Positions 51,601 to 63,600 of a stretch of DNA of 64,000 nt are shown here, piece by piece. Below the pieces are notes generated by a model. That model worked only from the letters and a program-made list of their open reading frames with translations. It was not told the DNA's origin and did not search any database. The DNA comes from Candidatus Omnitrophica bacterium UBA6210 (GTDB lineage Bacteria; Omnitrophota; Gorgyraeia; Velamenicoccales; Velamenicoccaceae): positions 562,662-626,661 of the forward strand of contig DISM01000004.1 of NCBI GenBank assembly GCA_002421805.1, written 5' to 3'. The position numbers and the translations under genes were made by a program. The first letter of the stretch is position 1, and each line of letters begins with the position of its first letter.

Positions 51601-54600
51601 GTCGGCACGTAATCCAGAAAGAGGACCACCGGCCTGCGTTGCGCCGCGCCGAGGTTGAAACGGACCCTGAATTCAGCCTCATTGATCAAGTTATCCGAAA
51701 GATGGACCAAAAGATGCTCTAATTCCGCCCGGCACATGGCCATGGCAGCTTCCGGCGTATATTTATCACCGAGCTCTCTGTTGAAATAGTCCCCGTAAAG
51801 CATGTGGAGGCGCTCAAAATATTCCGGCGCCGTCGTCCTGGCCATGGTATCGATCAATTGGTCCAAAAGCATCCGGCGATAGCTGACGTGGCGATCCTCA
51901 CCCTGCCGCATCTTGCTCAACATATGCTGGGCGTGCAGGAGATATGTCATGATCTGCTGCAGGATATGCGCCGTAATGGGCTCTTCTTCCTTGAAATCAT
52001 ACTCGTTGCTCAACTCATCGATCAATTCGTCGACAAATTCAACAAGCTTCTCGAGACGGCCCATACCGATGTGGCTGCGCACAAGGTCTGTGACGGCCTG
52101 GAAGCGGTACGGGTAGGCCTGGAGGAGTTCCCAGATAAGCTCTTCAAGGAGTCCGACGATTTCCTGGGCCGTCGCCATATTTTTCTGCAGGCCGGCGATA
52201 CCGGATTTCTTGCGCTTACGCTTCTCGACATCCGTCTCGGCTTCCAGCTGCCTCCTGGACTCCGCCAGTTGTTTCTCGATCTTGGCGATCTGGTCCTCCC
52301 AACGCTTCATCTCCTCCAAAACAATGCTCTCGGCCCACTTGCCCGTCCCGGCGTTCTTCTCGATGGTATTGTCCAGCTCATACGTCAGGACCGTCGAATA
52401 CAGGCCGTGGCGGTCCGGCAGGAGCCTGGCCATCGTGCGTTCAAACGGCTCTAAGATAACAGCGAGGGCGCCTTTCTGGCCGTCTTTACCTCTCAGGCGC
52501 TCTTCTTCAGTCAGCATGCCTTCCCCGACATCTGCGATTTCCGGCCGATAATAAAGCCTCTCGCCGACATCGATCGCCTTGACCACGGCGTCATAGATCG
52601 ACTGTTGGCCTTCGGCGATCTTAACCAGTTTACCCTCGGCGATCCCGTGGGTCCGCAGGATTTCTCTCTCTTCATCCGTAATGGTCTCCTTGGACAATGC
52701 CACCATCCCGTCTTCGGGGGCCGCTTCAGAGATCAGGCGGACCATTCCCCGCAACGCCTTCTCCAGGATCACATCGATGCTCTCCGCTTTCTGCGGATAG
52801 ATCCAGTTCAGGATGCCGCGGCGGGCCTTCTCTTTCATGTCCTTGACAGCCGAGAGGATGATCTCAAGATTGCGCAAGGCGAGAACAACCTGTGCTTTTT
52901 CTACCGTGAATTCTTTGCGGCTGAAGGCCAAGACGCGTCCGCGCATGTCCGGCTTTCTCACCGCATTGTCCGAAATGAACACAATGCGGCGCTCCAAGTC
53001 CTGGAGGTGTTCGAGCCTGGCGCCGACCTTCTCGTATCCCGGCACCTTCCTCTGCAGATCGACGGCTTCCGCATGGGTCTTGCCGTTGACTTCGGCGAGC
53101 TCGTGGACGGCGATCGCCTGAAGCGCGATCCCTCGCTCAACATCCTGCGCCCCGGGGAAAGCCTCGTCAAACAATCCTTTGGCCTTCTCGGAGAAACACA
53201 CCTTAATTTCTTCATCCTGGAGCGAACCGATGGCAAAGATTGAAACATCCTGAAGTTCGTTGAGCGCCCCGACCTTAAGATCGTCAGGAATGGCGTTATA
53301 AGAAAAGACGTGGAACGAGAGAGAAACAGAGATAGATTTCTTTTTGGAGACAGGGGTCGAAAGGACAAGCTGGGGATAACTGTCGATCCTGGAAAGCAGG
53401 ATCAATCCTTCGGCAACGGCACGGCTGAAAGCCGCCTTGATCGCATCCGTGGCGTTGCCGCAGAAACCGATGGCGCAGTTCACGCAGACAGGCGAGGAAA
53501 GTCCACCCTGGGGATCTGGGCCGCGGATCTTGTGGTTGACGCTCCCCGAGGCGGTGACCGCCTGTTCTTTGAGCGCTTCGATCCCGCGGCCAACAATCGC
53601 TTCCAGGGAAACAAAAGTTCCCTTTTGCGGAATGCTTTGGATAGAGAAATTCCTGAAAGATTCCGTCGGGAACTTACCGCTGAGATAGGTCAATCCTATC
53701 CCGTATGTTCCCGACGTGGAATAACCGGCAGACAAGGCCAGGGGGATATCCGCGATCCCCGGCCCCCTGTCCAAACACAAGAATCTCAAACCATGGCCGT
53801 CCGGCAAGAAGCCGAAGGCAAAATATCCGTAATGAGCGTGTTTCCAGACGTTGGTCACGAGCTCCCGACAGGCAAATTCTCCAAGCGTGAGCTCCTCCTG
53901 CGAACCGCATGTGATGCGTTCGGCGATCCCAATGGATACTTCCGCCGCGCGGATACTCTCGAAAATAGACGAAAGATACCGGGTCGCCAGCATGGTCAAT
54001 ACCGTCTCTTGCTTGACTCCGGCTTCAATATAGCGCCGGGGAGCCACATGGAACACGGCGTCCTTGACTTCCCAGAACGCCTGCAGCTCTCCCGAGCGTC
54101 TCATCTTTTTAAGTATCCTGAGAGCCGATGCATCCCGTTTCGCCTGCAATGCCTGCCACGCCTCTGTCAGGCCGACGGCAGACCAAGCCGACCCGAACCA
54201 TGCCGGCAAACCGAGGGCCGGCGAACTAAGGGAGGAGCCGTCCGCCAGATGCTGTGCCATACGATCCAGATCCATGACATGGTTCCCAGGCAGGATGAGC
54301 CCGTCTTTCTTATACAGCACCATGTAAACGTTCCCGAACCACTCCATCGCGTGGACCGGCAGGCGGAAACGCAGCAGCCCTTTCTGGAGCCAGTCCATGT
54401 ACTCCCGGACCATCTCCCGCCGTTCTTCAACAGGCAGCCCCATTGAGTTGAAACGGCCCAATGTCGTGCCGATAACCAAGGCGCCTCCCGACTCCAAGAC
54501 CCTTAATCCCTGCCGGATGAGAAGGTGGAAGCGCGCGTTATATCCCTCCATGACGTTGTTCAGCATACGGGCGTCCATGGATCCATAAGGAGGAATGCCC

Positions 54601-57600
54601 AGCCGCCTCAAGATCATCGGATGCACACCGAGGAGGTCTTCGAGAGAATTATGATAGATGGCCAGGCGCGCCGCGTTGTCCGGCAGTGCCAGAGAGAAGG
54701 CATCTCCGTTATGCCGCTCCACATCGGGCAGAAAGACGACCGTTTCCTCTCCGGCGCGATAGATCTTGTCTATGGCCATGACCTTCGCGGCACCGCTGGA
54801 AATCAGGACAACGGCCGGGGCGATGTTATACGACGCCCCGATATCCAGACACATCCTGCCCTCGTAAAGATAAGACAGAAGATGATAGAACCCATTCGGG
54901 CACGGACGCGGACAATTGTTGTCCGGATCTACCCGGACAGGCCCTTGCGCCGGCGAAGAGAAAGAAGCAAGCGCTTTCTTTTCAGGAGAAATAAAACCGC
55001 TCGCGTTCCAGAGGATCTCGTTGTTCCAGAAGGGCGCACTGGACCTTGGATTCCAGACAGCGGGAGGCGTCATTGGAGAGCTCAAGCCACTCTCCTGCAG
55101 ACGTCTTGCCCTCCACCCGGCCTTCGGTTGAGATGTAAAAGCTGTATTCGTGAAAACATTCGGCATACCTGGCTGAGACGTAAAGCCCTTTGGCTGTCGG
55201 GACAACGCGGACGACTTCGAGGTCCTGCAAGCTGACCATGGCGCCACCTCCCTGAGTTGAGAAACGGTTGAAATGTTGATATCTTGTGTTCCGGAAAATA
55301 AAACTGAGGGACTGCTGACATCCTGCGGAGGATTTAAGATCTTCACGCGGCGAATATCGCGTTCGGTCGGCGAGGGGAAAATCTCAAGTATCTTCTGCAG
55401 GCTGGAGAGCTGACGGCACTGGCCGAGGAAATTTTCCTCCAACGCAGACATACCGATTCCCCGGTCCCTGAGATACGTCAGACGGTTGTAATGCGACAAC
55501 AACAAGCCGAGGGCGAACGCCATAGAGAAAGGAACAAAATCAGGATGCGGCTGCAAGGGGTAAAGATGGTCCATCCTCAGGCCGTCGCGCGCCACGTCCG
55601 CCAGAGACCGACCTTGTTCCGTAAACAACTTGCCCGCTTCGTCCTGTGCGAGCAACGTCACCGGGGTGTCCGCCGGCATGCCGCCTGCCAGCAAGTGCTG
55701 GCAGACAAGACACTGCTCGTTAAGAGTGACCTTTTCATAATCATGGTTCTGGTCCAGGCGCGGATCATAGGAAAGCCAGCCGTGCTGTTTCATAAAACGG
55801 ATCTTATCTCTTGTCCAGGGCGCGCCCTGGAAGACGATGGCCACCTTCCCGGATTTCAACAACACAACGGCCCCGCGCAAGGTGTATTGGATATTCCTGT
55901 TCGCTTCGGAATCCACGGCAAACACATCGAACATCAAGAGCCGGCCAGGGACAAATTTTGCCGTGAAAGCGCCGACGCGCTCCTGGGTGCGATCCTGCGG
56001 CAGGCTCGCGACAAACCTGTTGATCATTCTGACCGCCTCTTCCGGCATCACGAACCCGAATAATTCTTCGACGCCCTGCAGGGAAATATTATCGAACCTG
56101 CCGTTGGCGCCCTGGAACATATCCGCAACGCGCTTGTCCGGAGACGACGAACCCAGCAACGCCATGAGACTGCTCAACGCGGCCGGGACGGCTGGATCCT
56201 GGCGCAATAGAGCGACGGCCTTGTGCGATTGTCCGGGCATATCCTGTTGGGTGTCATGGTAACGCTTGAGCGCCAGGCCGCCGGCAATCTCCGCCTCATT
56301 CATTGCCTGTTCAGGCGAGGCCACGATCCAGAAACTCCCGGACCTTGAAATATAACGCCTCTGCCCTGCCGCGGCCGGATGGCGCCTGTCGAACTCTTCC
56401 TGCGTCACCAGATGGACTTTCGCGTCGTTCTTGATCTCAATGGACACCAGGAACTTTTTGAACTCATCGCGCAATGCCGCGAAATAACTGAACGACTCTT
56501 CCGGCCTGGACATCAGCATGAACAAATCGACCAGTGACTTGTCGTTTGTCGGATATTGCATGATCTCGACCATCGCAAACGCAGCGGCGATCTCCAGGAC
56601 GATATCCTCCGTGGGCTGGCCTTTGAGATTCTCCAGGGCCCTTTCGATATCTTTCTGGATCGCGGCCTCGCGCACCATATGATTATAGGAAAGGAATAAC
56701 GCCGCTCGCTGGGCCAGCAGTTTTCCCAGGCGGCCGCCGATGCGCTCCTTGTCCGCCCCATTCAACAAAGAGCGGTCAAATGCCCTCACCCTGAAATATC
56801 TGTCTTCGAGGAACTCTCCGGCGGAGGCCGTCTGCCTGGAAACAGCCGAAGGATCTCCCTGCTGTTGTTTTAAGATGGTGCGGTAAAAGATGTCGGCCCT
56901 CATGGCGTTCAAGGAATCATGCGCCTTCCGGCCTTCATAATGATGCACATTAACGACGAGATAATCATCGTGATAGGCGACGTCAAGGCGCGATTGCGGC
57001 TCATAGACGAGATAGACATTGGAGATATAGAGCCTTTCCAGCCCGTTGTGGACGAGGGCCGGCAGCACATGCCGCGGCTGAATGATCTTGAGGTTACCTG
57101 CGAGATCAAGGGTCAACAGGAGATCGTCGTAGAATTTCTGCCGGCCCCTGCGGGTATACGTGCGCCAACCGGAAGCATAGAGCTCGTGGATAAACGTCTT
57201 TTTGGCGCCTTTGGGCCAGGCCAGCCATGACGTCTGGCTGTGCGTATCCAGGAATCCAGCCACGTCATTATCCAGCGCCCTTTCCCACAGATAAGACATC
57301 AGGGCCTGCAAGAACGAACCTCCTATCGCAAGATACACCGCAAGGACCGCCTGATGCGCCATAAGGAATGCCGCGGCGCCGACAATAACAACCGACCACA
57401 GCAGATACCTCGACAACCGCTCATGGCGGAAGTGCCGCTCAAAACGCTTCTCAATATCCTGCCTGTACTCCTGGCGGATATTGCGGCCCACATAATGCCA
57501 TTCAGCATCTTCCTGTGCGACACCGGAATCCTTGTTTTGAGCAGGGACAGAAGTGTTTGCCGGGCTTGAAATTGCGCCACAGGCATCCTGCAATTTTTCC

Positions 57601-60600
57601 AACGCTCTGTAATAAATGGCGTTCACATCTTCAGCGCCCATGCCCAACATATCCGCAACATCCTCCTGCGCCAGACCCGTAATCTCGATAGCCACCATGA
57701 CGCGTTGTTCCGTCTCGTCAAGCGTAGCAAAGGCTTCCCGCAACTGCTCATTTTCAAAAGCACCGTTTTCGATATCCATTCTCTCGAGGATAACTCCCTC
57801 ATCCGGCGTCAAATCCCCAGCCAAAACATCCCGCAGGCTAAAGCCCTCATCGTTAAGCTCCTCTTCCAGCGACCTGTGGGTGAGCATCTCTTTGTTGCCT
57901 TCCCGGCGCATTTTGACGAACAATCCATTCAGCTCCTGGCGCAGATACGGCTCCAAAGACATGCGCTGCCGAGGATCCATCTGCGCATATGCGTCGACAA
58001 AACCATAAAGCTCGGCAACCCCTTCCTGGATGAGGTCGTCGATGTAGCCGTTTTGAGGATTGGCATAACGGGCCGCGGCCTGTTTCACCAGCCAGATATA
58101 GGCTTCCACCAAGATGCCTCTGGCATCCGCGCTGTCTTTGGCGACTTCCTGCGTCAGCCTTAAAACCGTTGGCTCGTCCAATCCTTTATCTTCCACATAA
58201 TGCTTCTTGAGGGTGAATGGAACAACGTCTGTCGCGGCCATGGCCTTGCGTTCCTTTTCAAGAGCGACCCTCGCGCGGCAATACTCAAGGTAATCACGGG
58301 CCAAAAGCGCCATTTCGCTCAACGGATGCGCCCGTTCCAAGACCTTCAGGAAATACATCGCGGCCAAGCCATACCTGGAGACGGCGGCATTCTGTTCGCC
58401 CCTGGCAAAATACTCTTCGATGACCTTCAGCCGCCTGATCTCCCTTTCAGATTCATCCTGAAGCGCCTTGGCCTTGCGCGCATGGGCGACATAGATCTCT
58501 ATTTCCTGGGCCATCTCGATCTCTTCGACAATCGGCACAACGCGCTTGCTCTTGATATAGAGGACGCGGGCGAATATCTTGACAGCCTCTTTGTATCTGC
58601 CTTCTGCAATCAGCTCTTTACCCTTGGCGAATAATTTGCGCGATTCCTCCATCCTGGAATCCTGGTTGGCCTTTGACTTTTCGTATGTCTGTCTTCTGAT
58701 GTCTTTCCTCACATCGATGACCAGCGGCTTGTTTTCAACATCGAGGACAGGATCGCCGTCTTTGTCTTTGATAAATTTGATATAAGCGCGTTCGCCGGCC
58801 ACAACTTTAGCCTCGACCCTGGCGAACGGATAATAGCTAAACCTTCCCCAATATCCGCCGGCCTGGAACACTCCGTCATTGTCTGTGCCCGTTTCAGATA
58901 AAATATATGTTGTCCACTCGACGCCGTTTTCCTGGACCAGCTTGTCCTGGGTCAATTTTTCAAAAACATTCACGAGCAGGCCCTTGTCAAAAGAATCTTC
59001 GGCCGCGCCTTGTGCAACCGCATAGATCAAGGAGAGGCGCTTGACCGCAAGGACCCGGCCGCCTTCCTCTACCTCTGCGCCGACGACAAAAGCGCGGCGG
59101 CCCGAGGGATTGCGGATATCGAAAATGTTGACGCGCTTGTAGCCGTATATCGCCCCGAAGTCGATCCAGTCTGCGCGGCCGCCGATATTGAGCGAACCAT
59201 CCTTACTCAACTGATAATGGTGTATCTCATAGCCCGGATCGAACAAGTTGAATTCATCCGAGAGCATATCCACAAAAGACGTCGTATATTTCTGGGCCTG
59301 TTTGTCCCAAACCAGGGCGAACTCAACATCAAGGCCTGAATCCAAAGACGTCACCCGCGTCACCAGGCCGTTCTTGACCGTGACCCTGACTTTTTCTCCG
59401 GGATGATTGTAAAATTTGGCCCAATATCTGTTCTTGTCGGACGCGGTCCCGTCTATGTTCGGCCGGCCGCCCCCGATATTCAAGACCCCGCCATTATCCA
59501 AATGGCAATAGGTGGTCACATCTTTGTAGGTGGCAAAACGGGCACGGACGATCTTTTCCATGTGGACATCGATGGTCTTTCCGGTTGTATTGTCCACAAC
59601 AGGGAAAAACTCAAAAACGCCGCCATTCCTGATGCGAATATTGACTGGGAACCCATCCTTCATCTCTGCCTCATACGGGGCGAATGGATAAGCCGCAAAT
59701 TTTACCCACGGCCGCCCCAATTCAAATCTTCCTTCCTTCGAAAGCGCGCCCCTCATAACCACATGCCCCATCTTTTTGACGTCTTCCCAAGACAACCGCT
59801 TCGGCAGGTCTTTGCGGTCAATAACAGGCCGAGTGACGGCGGCAAGGAACGGCGAGCTGACGTCATCTGAAGCGCGGGCTGCCTGACGCCGCAGGGTATC
59901 CATGACCCTGCCGGCCAGCTTTCTGGGCATCGTGTTTTGAGACGACATGGCCGTGCCGGTCAAGCGCGCCAATAACCACCGGCCGTAATCGCTGCGCAAC
60001 GTCCTGGCGTCGCGGTCCTGGATGTGCTCGGCATCCTGGCGCAGGCGTTCGGCCCTGATAGCCGTCTCGGCCAAAAGCATCACGTTGAAGGCGCCGGGCC
60101 ACGGATCCGTAGAACGGACAACGAGGCCGTTGTATCCTCCATCAAGCCTGTTAACCATCCCCATCAGGTAAGCGTTGAGCGACATGCAGACCGGCTTCAT
60201 ATTGGCAAAACGGTCAAAAGCCTCCAGGACGGCCGGGTTGCCGTCGATGGCGCGCTTGATACGGTTGCGCAGAGAAACTCCCTCCTCATCTTTGGCAAGA
60301 GTGCTTACGCCGTCGATCGCCAACGGTTCTTCCCAAATATTGACCCTCCCGCTCTCCAAAAATTCCCGCATGTAAGCGGCCATCGCCTGCTCGTCGTCAA
60401 AGGAAATGTCAGGCCGTTCCTGCATCATGTAATAGAAGACGACGCGCATGAAGAAGCCGGGATTGAAATAGCGGTAACCCAGGTGCGCGGCCAGGAGACG
60501 CGCCAGGGTCCTGCGTCCGGAACCGGCCAGGCCGCAGACAACGATGAGCCTGTCCGGGAAACGGTTCAGGACATAAGGAAGGATTTCAACGGGGCCGTTC

Positions 60601-63600
60601 AACGGAAGCCTGAAACCTATGGAGACCAGGCCGTGAGGATTGCTATGTGTCAGGATCCTGCCGCCGACGACTTCAATGTCCCGGCGCATGGCAGGCAGAC
60701 CCAGGCCATACCCCTCGATCTCCTCGGCCCCTTCACAACGGCTGCCTGATACAAAAATGTCCTTCAATTCCTGACGGCCCAAAGCCCTGCCCGTATTGAT
60801 GACCCTGACCTCTAGTTCGTTGCCCCTGGCGACTTCCACCTTGACCGTGATCTGTTTTCTGTCGCCGTATTTCCAGGCGTTATACAGGAGCTCCTCCAGG
60901 TGGGTCCTCATCATATCAAAATAGGTAAAGACGCCGTTCGCAGGGACATTCGCCGCGATCTCAAGACGCAGACTTTCCACGGAATAGACAGACCCGAAAT
61001 AATCCACGGTCCGGCCAAGGAACATGCGCAACTGGTCGTATGTCATCGACCGGCCCAGCCACGTGTAGAGAAGGGCTTTTGTCCGGACCACCGTCGCCTC
61101 AAGGCTCTCACGGATACCCATGATGGCTTGTTCACGGGAGACAAAGGCCGGCAGATTCCCCGCTGCCTCATACCACCGCGCGAATTCCTGCTCCATGCTT
61201 ACAAATCTCTGGATGTTTTCGCGCAGGTATTCGAGGATTTCCTCGTCGCTTGTCTGACCGCTCAGATATTTGGCAAACACGGCCTCGGTTTTGGCGCCGT
61301 TTTCAAAGACGGCTTGCAAGGATGCGGCTTCGTAAGGCGCGCCGCTCTTTTCCCCGACCCTCTTAAGAAGATTGACCAGCCCCGTGGCCGCCACGACCTT
61401 GTTCTTGATGTCGTGGACTTCCATGCGCAGGGACTCGGCCGGCGAGGAAAGCGCTTTCTTTTCGGCATCAACAAAAACAGCATTGGAAGGAGAAGAAATC
61501 CTCGCCTGTTCCAGCTGGCTGCGATATGCAGCATAATCCCTTCCGAAATGGTCCAAAGCCTGGCGCGCAGCCTCATCTCTCTCGGAAATAGACGAAGGGA
61601 ATACGTTATCGGCAAACTGCCGGATCGTGGCTTCAAGGATCGCCCTCTCTCTTATCTTGATCGCCTCAAATTCAGCATCTGCTGCCGTCGTATCTGCCCC
61701 TGCGGCCCCGTGACGCCTGGCGTATCCCTCTCGATATTCCTGTCGCGTCCTGATGGAATCGTAATCAAAAGCGTTGAAGACGCCAAGGTCTTTGGCGCTG
61801 AACATCGAAGAATAATCGCCCTCCAGTTCCAGGACATGGTGGCTGCCGCCGACCGCATCCAGAGCGCCATGGATCACGGCGGCGATCGCCGCATAGCGGG
61901 ACACCGTTGCCTCAAAGAAGGCCAAGGAATCAGCTATGCCGGCTTTTGCCTTTAATGCAGCAAGATTGGCGGCCACCTCGGGAACTCTCAAGGCATCTGT
62001 CGCCTCATAAGCAAAGAACCTTAAAAGCGGCTCTGCCTCTGCCCATTTCGAATGGCCGATGCCCATGAGAAGCGCATATACATGCAGAGGAACAAGGAAT
62101 CTGCCCGGCCCGCAAAGATCCTGATAACCCCTGGCCACAAAGAAGTCTCTCTCATACCCTATCTGCGTATTCACCGCTACATACAAAGGCCGCCAGCTTG
62201 CTACAGGCGTATAGAAGAGGTCGGCAGGTAACTGCGGCAGGAGGATGCGGCTGCGCCTGAGCGCGTCGCGAAGCTCAAGGGCGCGATGGGCCTGCTTGTT
62301 CACGCGTGAGGCGATCAGGCCGCCGTTCACAAAATTTTCTTCTGATCTTTCAAAAATATCCCACGGCCTGCGGGAGTTGCAGCCGACACCCTTAAAGATA
62401 TAAACAGGCGCCGGGCCGCTCGTATGGATGGAGCGGTTATGCAGGCGGCCGTCGCTGTCTTCCATATAAGGATTATTGTCCACCGTCGGGACGAAATAAA
62501 GCCCGTTCAAACCCCTCATCTCGCGGCCGATCAGGCCAAGCCCGATCAGGGCATCAAGACTGGCCTCATCCAACGCCCGGACGATACCTCTGGACTCAAG
62601 GCGCACCAACGCTTCCTTGTCAAAGACCTGATCGAGCTTTGCAACACTCATTGCGCCGATGCCGGAAGACCACAATAAGGCAGTGGCATCTGATAAGGCA
62701 GGCGAAGATAGATCTTCCCGGCCGCTGTCGGCGGAATGACGCGATGGAGGAACGGCATCGTAGCGCGCCACCGGGATCACGGCTGGCAGCTTATGCAGAT
62801 CTGTCCACTTGATACCCAGAGATGCGAGATGATTGTCAAGTTGGACAGCAAAAAGCAATGCCGGCGCCAAAGCAGCGACTGTAACAAGCAACGCAATACC
62901 CGGCAGCAGGAACCAGCTCAGCGGCATGGCGACCGCGAAAGCCATTGCAGACAGGAATTCAAATACCAGGCGGCTTCTTGTCACGAAATACCTGGCCTCG
63001 ATCTTGCCGTCACCACCCTTCTCCAGGCTCAGGGCATTCATGTAATTCATCGGCGCATACACGTGGGACGCACCGGGGAATACGTGACGATACAACGCGT
63101 CGGCAAAAGAATGGCCGAAGCAGGAAACAATGACCGTCACCCCTTCTTTATTAAGGCTCTGCCGGACGCCGGGATCGATGTTGCGGATACGCGCCTGATC
63201 CAAAATACGGTTCTTCCTGAACGGATTGTTGCTCAAAACCAATCCTTCCCTGAAATGAGAATGCCCGACCAAAATGACGGTGTCGTTATCTTTCGTGTTT
63301 TTCAGCGCTCTCTCGAACGACGCGAGGCTATGGACTGTTGATACCGTCACCTGCGCAACCTGGTCTTTCAAAAGCATCCCGTGCGCCATCGCGTAAGACA
63401 GAGACCTCATCGTCAACCAGGAGGCGGCCGAGCAAAGGATCAATACCTTGGGAGATTGCGGCGTTGTGCCTGCTTTATTCAAAGCCGGCGAGCTGATGCG
63501 GCCGGCCTCGCGGGCCCTATCAAGGGCTTCAAAAAACTTCCTGATGGAATCCATGCCCGCCTTGCTCACCGCAGCCAACAGGAGGCCTTTTTCTAACGAC

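Larger units (their letters stand above)
54960..55304 (-). other. Atypical stretch of the giant frame overlapping a nested ORF
   Basis: In the giant frame this stretch reads as a Ser/Pro/Gln/Trp-rich low-order sequence (for example SQPKGFTSQPGMPNVFTNT), unlike its neighbours. The overlapping alternative frame looks more protein-like (see the ORF at 54982-55239). The giant frame still contains SSPM at 55071-55082 and SSPA at 54948-54959. It may be non-globular sequence produced by reading an absorbed gene out of frame. Confidence 0.55.
678..63494 (-). repeat. Dispersed Ser-Ser-Pro-Ala (SSPx) linker family
   Basis: A tetrapeptide SSPA, or SSPS, SSPV, SSPG, SSPI and SSPF, recurs about 60 times in the giant frame at nearly every boundary between recognisable domains. 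It is usually preceded by a hydrophobic residue. Examples: 63483-63494, 62697-62708, 61437-61448, 57558-57569, 54216-54227, 49746-49757, 43557-43568, 42750-42761, 38475-38486, 33285-33296, 31071-31082, 27456-27467, 24354-24365, 23550-23561, 19230-19241, 15621-15632, 12192-12203, 6291-6302, 5004-5015, 678-689. The DNA consensus on the plus strand is GCCGGCGARCT. It is absent between some neighbours (histidine kinase/cytidylate kinase; GH133/GH13). It could be a flexible spacer, a cleavage site or the scar of a capture mechanism. Confidence 0.93.

Noticed and set aside
54948..55082. SSPM and SSPA motifs inside the nested-ORF region as proof of the giant frame there
   Set aside because: SSPM is partly explained by the codons of the nested ORF read out of frame, so it cannot decide which frame is the real product in that stretch.
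61500..62696. Possible protein kinase or Fic/SelO-type enzyme
   Set aside because: YIFKGVG and ASR stretches were suggestive, but no catalytic HxDxxxN, HPFx or equivalent motif was found.
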